DNA of 64,000 bases from Legionella parisiensis (GTDB lineage Bacteria; Pseudomonadota; Gammaproteobacteria; Legionellales; Legionellaceae): assembly GCF_001467945.1 (NCBI RefSeq), contig NZ_LNYQ01000013.1:1339404-1403403 (forward strand), given 5' to 3'. Each line of letters opens with the position of its first letter. Within the stretch, counting starts at the first letter, position 1. Below are positions 8,388 through 15,699 of the stretch, piece by piece. The notes beneath the pieces are model-generated. The model was not told the DNA's origin. It searched no databases and saw only the letters and a program-made list of their open reading frames with translations. The translations under genes and the position numbers were made by a program.

Positions 8388-9317
8388 TTATCTTAGCTGT
8401 TCGATAAGTGACTGGATTTGTTGAATAATTAATTCGGGTTGTTCCTTTTGTATATAATGCCCACTATTTTTTACATCGATACGTTTTGCTTTGGGGGCAA
8501 ATGTGTCGGCTAGCAGATTATTGGCACAGTTAATACCATGTATTATGGAATTAGCCATATCTTGGGTGACATAACTTGGCCAAAAACCCATTTTGATCAC
8601 TTCGCTTGCCTTTGGAATCTTACCTGCTGTGAGTATAATAGCAGGCATATTTAATTTATGTTGGCTATAAGCATTTAATTGTTCGAAACTTTCTTCAAAG
8701 TTAATAATTTCTCCATTTTTATAATTGGAGCTTAGTGATTTTGAGCTGTTGTTTATACCAAAGTAAAATACTTCAATTTCTTTTTCGTTCCATACTTCAA
8801 GTAGTTTTTCATTGGTTACATCAATAAGGAGCATTCCACTTACATCATTAGGATATTTCAATGCGTAGAGTCTTGCAGCCAAACCTCCTGCAGAATGTGC
8901 GACAATAATAAAGGGTTTATGAATTTTTGCAGCGTTAACTAGTTGATGTAAATCATCCACCTGATCTGACGCTGTAACTGGCTGTTGTACAGGATCACTA
9001 CGACTTTTTAAAAAACGTTCGCTCCCAATTATTGTGATTGTTCCTGGACGATCATAATCGCAGACTTTTGTAAATTTACTGACTTCAGAAAATACAGTTA
9101 ACTTATTTCCTGGTAAGGGGGTTTCCCAAGCCGTATCACCCCGGTCAGGATAACCCGCAATGAATAAAACGGTCGGTGAGCCTGAGCCTTCACAATGCAT
9201 AAATATTTTTCTTTCTTTCCCGATTGTAATCGAGTTGCTTTTACCCAGCGCAGCATAGTTAGGTGTCATTACGGCATATGCAAGAAGGCTCCAATAAATC
9301 CACTTTCCTCTTCTCAT
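8388..9317 (-). CDS. Exported alpha/beta hydrolase
   Basis: A 309-residue protein. The N-terminal signal peptide (WIYWSLLAYAVMTPNYA) directs it out of the cytoplasm. The alpha/beta hydrolase fold is shown by the oxyanion-hole strand VLFIAGYPDRG, the YDRPG segment, the nucleophile elbow AHSAGGLAARLYALKYP, and a C-terminal NSGHYIQ histidine. The active-site serine is in AHSAG. The family includes esterases, lipases and haloperoxidase-like enzymes; the substrate is unknown. Export fits type II secretion or a periplasmic role. It is transcribed alone, converging with the exported protein gene at 7896. Confidence 0.8.
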   Translation of the reverse strand: MRRGKWIYWSLLAYAVMTPNYAALGKSNSITIGKERKIFMHCEGSGSPTVLFIAGYPDRGDTAWETPLPGNKLTVFSEVSKFTKVCDYDRPGTITIIGSERFLKSRSDPVQQPVTASDQVDDLHQLVNAAKIHKPFIIVAHSAGGLAARLYALKYPNDVSGMLLIDVTNEKLLEVWNEKEIEVFYFGINNSSKSLSSNYKNGEIINFEESFEQLNAYSQHKLNMPAIILTAGKIPKASEVIKMGFWPSYVTQDMANSIIHGINCANNLLADTFAPKAKRIDVKNSGHYIQKEQPELIIQQIQSLIEQLR

Positions 9318-10107
9318 AGTTTTAATCTTCTAACATCGGATACCTATTTAAAGTATATCTGACGTTTTAGCAGTCGGCTGATAAATTAGAATAACACCAT
9401 GAAAGTCATAATTTTTATTTTCGTATCCGTATTCACCCAAGCATGTAGGAAATTGTTACTTTATCTTATTTTCAATTCGTTTATCAGGAATAAACCAGAC
9501 GATTGAGACATATATAAAGTATTTGAGCAATCCATCTGTAAACATAAGCAAGAGGAATAGAGAAATCCAAAGTAACAGATTTAGATTGGCCTAAAGTACC
9601 TTACCTGAGCTGCTCTCTGCAGCGGTAAATAAAGGGGATGGTTATTTCAATAAATACCTATAAAGATAAAGCTTAATAGATAGCTAATTGGGTAAAAGGG
9701 ACAAGGTTGGCGTAGGTGTCGATATGGGAATTTTAATCTCTATTACCATAATTGTGATAATGATTGCGAGCACAGCATCGCTGAAAGCTTCTAACCGTGT
9801 CGGTTTTATTTTTTCTTTCTAATTAACCCCTTAAATCCATTTTTCTATTACAAATATTAGTTTAGTTGATGATGAATCAATTGGAATAAGTAATGCCACT
9901 TGAATGGAAATAAATTTAATAAAAACAATAAGTTGGTCTCTTCATGAATGTGTTTAATTCTTTCTATTTTGGGAATCAACTTTTTCTCACTATTTTTTTA
10001 GAGAGATTTTGTATTTGGACCTATTGACGCTGACTTAAAAATATGCAAAATTTATATTTTATTTTCACATTATTGTAAAAAATGTATCTTTGTTAAGGTA
10101 ATTTATT
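9318..10107. other. Long spacer with possible gene remnants
   Basis: About 790 bases with no intact gene. A short frame at 9399 begins like a lipoprotein signal (MKVIIFIFVSVFTQAC) but stops after 35 codons and has no ribosome binding site. A 32-codon hydrophobic frame begins at 9725. Several short stretches in shifted frames read like protein (for example LPELLSAAVNKGDGYFNKY near 9600-9660). This pattern suggests a decayed gene, but none can be identified. Confidence 0.35.
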
Positions 10108-11628
10108 ATGGGTTCACGATCAAAACATGCCAAAATTTCATTATTTAGCGCAACAGCACTATCCGCTACTGCTATGGTAGGTTCTGGATGGCTCTTCAGT
10201 GCTCAACTGAACGCTAAAATTGCAGGAAATTACTCATTTCTTTCATGGGTTCTGGCAGCATTATTGGTAATGGCTGTGGGGCTATGCCTCGCGCAAGTTG
10301 CATCAATCTACCCAGTGCGTGGGGCAACTGCTCGATCCAGTGCTTTGTCACACAATAGCATTTTTGGTATGCCTTTTGCCTTTGCTAATTGGTTTGGGTT
10401 AATGGTAACGATTGGTACCGAAGCTCAAGCGACCACACAATATTTAGCTGCTGCAATTAAAAGTGATGTTTTAATCGCCGACAATGTTCTGACGGTTTAT
10501 GGTAAATTATTTGCATTGAGTATCTTGGTCATTTATTTATTTATTAATTATTTCGGTATTAAGTTATTAGCCAAAATTAATAATACAGTGACAGTAATAA
10601 AAATTCTAAGCCCGATTTTTACGATTGTTATTTTTTTGATTATGCGTTTTGACACCAGCAATTTTACCTTGGATACAAACTCTCAATACGGAGTTGGTTC
10701 GGCAATTACTGCAATCATTTCTGCAGGGCTAATCTATTCTTACAATGGATTTCAATTAGCAGTTGCCTTCGCCAGCGAGATTGAAAATCCAAAACGAAAT
10801 ATTCCTCTATCAATCATTCTTTCAATAATCATTGTGATGTTGGTGTACATGTTATTGCAGTTATCCTTTATGGGATCTGTGCCTCATAGTATGTTAGCAA
10901 GTGGTTGGAGTAGTCTTAATTTTCATTCTCCTTTAATTAATTTAGCAATGCTGCTTGGAGTAAATTTCTTAGCAATGATCTTGATTGCTGATAGTATCGT
11001 TAGTCCATCAGGTACTGGATATTCTTATTTAGGTGGTGCTTCACGAATGTTCTACGCCATGGCTAAAGAGGGGCAAATGCCTAAAAAAACCATAGGTAAA
11101 TTACATCCTGAATATAATTTGTGTCGCCGCTCCTTGCTTATTAACTTTACGCTTACTGCAATATTTCTCTGGAACTCCGATAGCTGGGCCTCATTAATGG
11201 TGATTGTGACTGGATATCATTTAATTGGATATATGGCAGCTCCGATTAGTATGGGCGCGATTAAGCCAAGTACCAAATTATTTGGGCTAATAGTGTTTTG
11301 TATCCTTGGGGTTATGATGAGTACATTACCTGCCAACGATTTTCTAAAGATGAATTTATCCATTTCAATTTTGATGGTAATTTATGGATCAATACAAATA
11401 GCACGTGGAATGAAAGTCAAAACATTATTAGTATTATCAACGCCTTTTCTAACTTATTTGTGGTTAATTTATTTTTATCAAAATATGTATTATATCATGC
11501 TCGTGTCAGCTCTTTTTTATGTATTAATTACACATAAAGAATACGTCAGATTATGTAAAGAAACTCAATTCATTGCTGATGATGCGGCTGAAATTGCAGT
11601 AAATGTCAATCAAGCTCAGCGAGCATAA
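10108..11628 (+). CDS. APC superfamily amino acid permease
   Basis: A 506-residue integral membrane protein with about 12 hydrophobic helices. The N-terminus has the APC signature: a Gly-rich first helix (TAMVGSGWLFSAQLNAKIAG) and the helix 2 substrate-site region (WVLAALLVMAVGLCLAQV). The conserved SYNGFQLAVAFASEIENPKRNIPLSI segment lies around residues 211-236. These proteins move amino acids or polyamines across the inner membrane with protons or by exchange. AAGGT precedes the ATG. It stands alone, followed by an inverted repeat shared with the converging methyltransferase remnant. The substrate cannot be deduced; Legionella depends on amino acids for carbon, so such permeases are common. 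Confidence 0.85.
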   Translation: MGSRSKHAKISLFSATALSATAMVGSGWLFSAQLNAKIAGNYSFLSWVLAALLVMAVGLCLAQVASIYPVRGATARSSALSHNSIFGMPFAFANWFGLMVTIGTEAQATTQYLAAAIKSDVLIADNVLTVYGKLFALSILVIYLFINYFGIKLLAKINNTVTVIKILSPIFTIVIFLIMRFDTSNFTLDTNSQYGVGSAITAIISAGLIYSYNGFQLAVAFASEIENPKRNIPLSIILSIIIVMLVYMLLQLSFMGSVPHSMLASGWSSLNFHSPLINLAMLLGVNFLAMILIADSIVSPSGTGYSYLGGASRMFYAMAKEGQMPKKTIGKLHPEYNLCRRSLLINFTLTAIFLWNSDSWASLMVIVTGYHLIGYMAAPISMGAIKPSTKLFGLIVFCILGVMMSTLPANDFLKMNLSISILMVIYGSIQIARGMKVKTLLVLSTPFLTYLWLIYFYQNMYYIMLVSALFYVLITHKEYVRLCKETQFIADDAAEIAVNVNQAQRA

Positions 11629-11638
11629 TATGTGTTAT

Positions 11639-11666
11639 GTCCGTATTAACATAGTGTAATACGGAC
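11639..11666. terminator. Inverted repeat between converging genes
   Basis: A perfect 9-bp stem GTCCGTATT / AATACGGAC with a 10-base loop, 10 bases after the permease stop and just before the end of the converging methyltransferase remnant. It could terminate both strands, although no T-run follows. Confidence 0.55.
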
Positions 11667-11673
11667 GTATAGG

Positions 11674-12290
11674 CTAGCATTTTTCAGCTACTACAAAGTA
11701 CTTATGCCAATGTTTCATAGAGTAACCTAATGCATCTGTTTCATCACTTTCCTCCTCCTCAAGCAATCCGAGCTTAAATTGAAGAAATAACTGATGTAAT
11801 TCCTTGTCACCTAAAAAGGTCATATCGGGCCTTTTATTTTTATTCCAGTCATCATTTATTCCAAAAAAGGTTCCGACAAATAGTGCGCCCTGGGGTAGTG
11901 TTTTTAAAATCAATTTCCAAAATTTAAAAAAAGCTCTGGTTTTAAAAAGGGGAGGCTATAACTTGCGTTAATGAGCTGGGCAATTGGAAGAGAGGTTAAA
12001 GACTCAAATGAAATCACTTCTGTCTTTAGTTTGTTTTTTAATGATGGGGGGCAGGAGGATAATAAAATTGATATTGCTTCAGCTTGGGAATCAATCGCTA
12101 GAACAAACCAGTCATGTTTTAAAAGCTCACGAGAGTCCGCACCGGAACCGCACCCAAGATCAATCGCAAATTTGGGAAAGTTAAATTTATTCCTAGAGTG
12201 AAACAATTCAATTGCTTTCGTTAAAGTTTTTCTAGGAATAGTCTTCTGCTGTGTAATTTTATAATAATTCCCCCAATTTTTATTTTCCAT
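11674..12290 (-). pseudogene. Class I SAM-dependent methyltransferase, split by a one-base frameshift
   Basis: Two abutting frames together spell one methyltransferase of about 205 residues. The first (12290 down to 11910) carries the SAM-binding motif AIDLGCGSGADSRELLKHDW and an acidic motif II (VLAIDSQAEAI), then SYSLPFLKPELF. The second (ending at 11674) continues with FFKFWKLILKTLPQGALFVGTFFG and ends KHWHKYFVVAEK, exactly the order expected in this family. The break coincides with a run of seven A on the plus strand (11926-11932); one more base would restore the frame. This may be a real inactivation, transcriptional slippage at a homopolymer, or a sequencing error. The gene diverges from the 29-codon peptide gene across a shared operator-like region. 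Confidence 0.8.
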
Positions 12291-12306
12291 ATTATGTTTC
12301 CATAGC

Positions 12307-12354
12307 TAGTTACTAATTGGTAACTAATTGACTAATTAATATTGCTTTTATACT
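12307..12354 (+). promoter_or_regulatory. Divergent promoter with operator-like inverted repeat
   Basis: TAGTTAC-N6-GTAACTA (12307-12326) is a perfect 7-bp inverted repeat, one base upstream of TTGACT (12328-12333), with TATACT at 12349-12354 (15-base spacer). It serves the peptide gene at 12392, and the repeat lies close to the methyltransferase start on the other strand. The HxlR-type regulator encoded nearby is a candidate ligand. Confidence 0.5.
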
Positions 12355-12391
12355 CTCGATGATGGATTTGGAACCAAAATGGAGAGTAATT

Positions 12392-12481
12392 ATGAAAGAA
12401 AAAATTATCAAAAAAATTGTTCGCGAAAAAGCATTAAAAAAAAGTAAGGGATGGTGTGGGCCTGGTACCTGCATTGGATAA
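12392..12481 (+). CDS. 29-residue basic peptide with Cys-containing C-terminus, possible RiPP precursor
   Basis: The frame starts with ATG at 12392 and stops at 12479. GGAG is placed seven bases before the ATG, and a promoter-like region lies just upstream. The first 19 residues form a strongly basic amphipathic stretch (MKEKIIKKIVREKALKKSK); the end is GWCGPGTCIG, with two cysteines, a tryptophan and four glycines. A helical basic leader plus a short Gly/Cys core is the general design of ribosomally made, modified peptides, though a small metal- or membrane-binding peptide is also possible. The 146-residue gene follows after 67 bases on the same strand, and a methyltransferase gene diverges upstream. 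The coding assignment rests on the ribosome binding site and composition. Confidence 0.55.
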   Translation: MKEKIIKKIVREKALKKSKGWCGPGTCIG

Positions 12482-12548
12482 TGAAATTGCATGCATCATA
12501 TTGAACATGAATATGATGCATTGAACCTAACTTATCGAGTCTCAGTTT

Positions 12549-12989
12549 ATGTACTGTCCTAATCTTAACAAATTAATACATTATAAAAATAACAAAATTA
12601 TTTATCGATACAATAAGGATTATCCTAATGCAACAATGCATGCAGAGGAGGCTTTAAGAGAGTTAATGAAATATATCTGGCTCTGTTTAAAGCACAAGTC
12701 AGAAAAGAAAAAAAATCCAGAAAATGAATTACTCAACTTTTCTTGTACTATCCACCCAGAAATGTGTGATATTGATAATATGTGGCATACATTTCTTTTA
12801 TTCACGAAAGATTATCATGAATTTTGTAATAATTATCTCGGAGGGGGGTTCTTTCATCATGAGCCAATTTTAGCTATGAATGATAATCATTTCGATGAAA
12901 CCTATGAGCACGAACTAACCTTATATTTATCTTATATATATGATAATTTGGGTGAGGATACCTTGATAAAATGGTTTGGACAATTATAA
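12549..12989 (+). CDS. Uncharacterised protein with conserved-looking His/Cys/Asp cluster
   Basis: A 146-residue soluble protein. The central segment DIDNMWHTFLLFTKDYHEFC, followed by GGGFFHHEP, contains closely spaced His, Asp and Cys residues. It resembles the glycine-rich-domain-containing (GRDP-like) protein family, in which a WHxF...DYxxFC...HHxP pattern recurs; I hold this as a moderate recognition. Such a cluster could bind metal. It follows the 29-residue peptide gene by 67 bases and is likely co-transcribed with it, so it may process or bind that peptide. Its last six bases overlap the end of the converging regulator gene. The biochemical function is unknown. Confidence 0.65.
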   Translation: MYCPNLNKLIHYKNNKIIYRYNKDYPNATMHAEEALRELMKYIWLCLKHKSEKKKNPENELLNFSCTIHPEMCDIDNMWHTFLLFTKDYHEFCNNYLGGGFFHHEPILAMNDNHFDETYEHELTLYLSYIYDNLGEDTLIKWFGQL

Positions 12990-13355
12990 ATTACGTGTTT
13001 CTACAAATTGACTTTCAGCATGCATTATCCTATCCATATTTTTCTCGGTCCATGTTGTTAGCGAATTAAGAATACTGCCTAATTCTTTCCCTAAGGCAGT
13101 TAGTGAATACTCAACTTTCATTGGTAATATTGGAAACGAGTACCTTGCTATAAAGCCGAAACGTTCTAATTTCATTAATGTTTGAGTGAGCATTTTGGGA
13201 GAAATTCCCCCAATTTCACGTTTTAGCTCCCCGAAGCGAAACTTTTTATCGAACAATATATTAATGATTAAAATTGACCATTTATCGCCAATTTTTTCTA
13301 ACACCTTATGTGATGGGCATTGCTCATTATAAACAGAGAATTTATTTTTAGACAT
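12984..13355 (-). CDS. HxlR-family transcriptional regulator
   Basis: About 123 residues from the chosen ATG at 13355 (MSKNKF). The winged-helix domain of the HxlR family is clear: CPSHKVLEKIGDKWSILIIN, then FRFGELKREIGGISPKMLTQTL (recognition helix), and the wing and C-terminal dimerisation helix YSLTALGKELGSILNSLTTW. Such proteins bind inverted repeats as dimers and often sense thiol-reactive or redox signals through the N-terminal cysteine, present here. Longer starts are possible in frame but would add a hydrophobic, non-family extension. It lies 6 bases downstream of the kynureninase-like gene if that extension is counted, about 140 otherwise. A candidate target is the inverted repeat at 12307. 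Confidence 0.8.
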   Translation of the reverse strand: MSKNKFSVYNEQCPSHKVLEKIGDKWSILIINILFDKKFRFGELKREIGGISPKMLTQTLMKLERFGFIARYSFPILPMKVEYSLTALGKELGSILNSLTTWTEKNMDRIMHAESQFVETRNL

Positions 13356-13493
13356 AAAGGTAACGTCCATTAATAGAGAGAAGAGCAAGCATAACGTATT
13401 TAAAAATAAATGAGAAAAAATGAGTTTATACCTGCTGTACATGTAATAATACCAGTTTTTTGAATTTTTAAAGTAAAACAGAACCAACCGGTT

Positions 13494-15077
13494 TTATGAG
13501 TCTAAGGGGTAAAGCTCTCCCCCCATTTTGCATTTGAGGACTCGAAGGGGTCGCATTTCCCAAACCGGGCTGGTTATAAAAAATCCATCTTTCCCACCCT
13601 GCTTCACTGTACTTAAATTGAAGCTTTCCGCCTTTTTTTGTTCCAATAACAGATTAACAACTTGCGTGAGTCGAGAAACCATTTTATGAATATCAGTAAA
13701 TTGGGTATACCCATAATGGGCAGTAACACGAATATTGTTAGGAGGTCGTACATCGATTTCGAATTGTCCTAACTCACTTGATTGTTTTAAAATAGTTTCT
13801 ATTTGCCTGACATCGCTAATTTCTTTAACCCGAAAAACCAGCATAGCGCCTCGTCGCTTAGGATCGTCAGGAGTAATCCATTCAATTTTATCACCCAAAA
13901 ACTGTTGCAAGAGCGCATGCATAAAACGGGTGAGGCATTCTGATTTGGCAATTAATTTATCCCAACCAATCTGGCCCATTGTCTTCGCATAGACTTTTAC
14001 TGGAGCAAGGGCAATGGGGGAGGGATTGCTGCATCGGAATGCCCAAGCCCCTTTTTGCATCATAATTTGAGCATCAAAACCGTCGATTAATCCAAATACT
14101 TTTTCTGAAGCAGCTGCTTTCCACCCTTGTATTGGTGGGTATTTTTCCAAATTTGTATTCTTATTAACATAAATGCCAAAGCCACTGCCAGCCGAACCAC
14201 AAATATGTTTGTAGCCACAGCCCACAGCATACGTGACGGGTAACTCTTGCAGATTTAAAGTCCTGTTACCTACCGTATGTGCTAAATCGAGGCCAACGAT
14301 AATCTGATGTTTCGCGATTACATCCTTTAATTCGGTTAAGATACGATTTATGTCAAGACGTTGTCCTGTGCTAAATACCAGATCAGATAAATGGAGAATC
14401 TGGATTTTCTCTGCATGCATTTTGATGAATGCAATAATTTCCACTTCGTTATAGAGTCCCTTTTCATCAGGAAGAATTTTTAGGGTAAGGGATGTAGGAT
14501 TGGGGGTGTGCTTATAGTCGGTAAAAACACCAAAACTCTTAGCGGTATGAATCCCTCTTTTTAAGATGGATTCGATAACTGCTTGATCTGAAAAAAACTC
14601 TTTTCCTAAATGACATATTTGTATTTTTCCTGATTGCCAATCCGTTAAGGTCGGCCGGTAAAAGCTATCAATCAATCGACCCAGATTAGAAGATAAACCT
14701 TCTTGAGTATAGAGAAACTCACATGACTCCGAAAAACCGATCATTGCCTGCATTGCTTTAATTGCATCTTCCTCTATATCGCAATCAAACCAGTTACCCC
14801 TTTGTTCGCGCGTTTCTGAAAAATGCCCTTCATGTAGCTGGGTTGCTTGTAACTTATGAATACGATCAATTTCTTGTAAAACGGGTTTGAATACAGGTCC
14901 TAAGGAATGGCCAGCAAAAGGGGTTAAACTACCATATTCGAATAAATTATGTAATTTTAAAGGGTCAATAGAATCCAAATAAGCAGCATCCTTTAGGGAA
15001 AAGATATCTAACATCTCAGAAATTAAGCCAATAAATTCATCCGGGTTAGATATCATGGCTTCTCTTAGTTCTTTCAT
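13494..15077 (-). CDS. kynU: Kynureninase-like PLP enzyme
   Basis: A 527-residue fold-type I PLP enzyme. Kynureninase features appear in order: GHSLGPVFKP near residue 56, an N-terminal substrate segment ending SSNLGRLIDSFYRPT, the PLP-aspartate motif VGLDLAHTVGN, the Schiff-base lysine in GCGYKHICGSAGSG, and IRVTAHYGYTQFTDI near the C-terminus. Kynureninase cleaves kynurenine or 3-hydroxykynurenine to anthranilates and alanine in tryptophan catabolism. At 527 residues it is longer than usual (about 420-465); the extra length lies at both ends, including a C-terminal tail after the PLP domain. AGAAGGA precedes the ATG. No other kyn gene is nearby, and an HxlR-type regulator gene lies just downstream. 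Substrate specificity could have diverged. Confidence 0.75.
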   Translation of the reverse strand: MKELREAMISNPDEFIGLISEMLDIFSLKDAAYLDSIDPLKLHNLFEYGSLTPFAGHSLGPVFKPVLQEIDRIHKLQATQLHEGHFSETREQRGNWFDCDIEEDAIKAMQAMIGFSESCEFLYTQEGLSSNLGRLIDSFYRPTLTDWQSGKIQICHLGKEFFSDQAVIESILKRGIHTAKSFGVFTDYKHTPNPTSLTLKILPDEKGLYNEVEIIAFIKMHAEKIQILHLSDLVFSTGQRLDINRILTELKDVIAKHQIIVGLDLAHTVGNRTLNLQELPVTYAVGCGYKHICGSAGSGFGIYVNKNTNLEKYPPIQGWKAAASEKVFGLIDGFDAQIMMQKGAWAFRCSNPSPIALAPVKVYAKTMGQIGWDKLIAKSECLTRFMHALLQQFLGDKIEWITPDDPKRRGAMLVFRVKEISDVRQIETILKQSSELGQFEIDVRPPNNIRVTAHYGYTQFTDIHKMVSRLTQVVNLLLEQKKAESFNLSTVKQGGKDGFFITSPVWEMRPLRVLKCKMGGELYPLDS

Positions 15078-15699
15078 AAGTTCCTTCTAAATAAAATAGA
15101 TTTATAAGCGCTCATATTAAGCTTTTCTTTTTTGTGATTCTATGGCCCGTGTTAAAAATAGACTCCCATTCAATAGCTGATTTGCTATTATCTGAATAAG
15201 TGTTTTATGGTGATTAAAAATGATTCCTTTGTTTCGATGCTCGCGTTTTTCTGATTTGGTATTTTTAATTCCTAATGTTTTTTGGTATTTAAAAAATAAG
15301 AATGTTATTAAATATAACCTATCTACCATGATGTATTGGAGAGGACTTTCTTTAAGCTATTCAAATCTTTTAGAACTCTCAGAGGAGAGGGGGGGAACTT
15401 GCTGATTTTGATTTATATATCGTTGCTGATTATTACTGTAAAAACCAGCTGGAGAAATTAACTCCTAAGAAACCAGTTGTTAAAAATCAATTGACTATGA
15501 AAAAATAGAGTACAAGATAAAGAAAAAATGGGTCTTTATATTAGTTGATTCTAAAGAAATTGTTTATGACTTTTTCTTTTTAGAAACTCAAATCGTAACT
15601 CATCGTAAAATTCGTACTTATCGTCGAAGATATCCTCAGTAAATGCGTCTATAGTTGTGCTATATATTAACAATAAGCTTATTAAATTACGGTATCAAT
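15078..15699. other. Spacer upstream of the ankyrin-protein gene
   Basis: About 620 bases without a supported gene. Frames at 15117-15329 (minus) and 15220-15405 (plus) lack ribosome binding sites and protein-like composition. It probably carries the promoter regions of the kynureninase-like gene and of the ankyrin gene, including the GTAAC/GTAAA pair at 15595. Confidence 0.5.
15595..15609 (+). promoter_or_regulatory. CpxR-like site upstream of ankyrin-protein gene
   Basis: GTAAC-N5-GTAAA matches the CpxR consensus GTAAA-N5-GTAAA with one mismatch, about 90 bases before the ankyrin gene. CpxR regulates icm genes and many effectors in Legionella. Chance occurrence in AT-rich DNA is possible. 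Confidence 0.3.

Noticed and set aside
9399..9506. 35-codon frame starting like a lipoprotein signal
   Set aside because: No ribosome binding site and it ends almost at once after the cysteine; treated as part of a decayed spacer.
15117..15405. Two short frames on opposite strands before the ankyrin gene
   Set aside because: They overlap each other, have no start signals and no protein-like composition.
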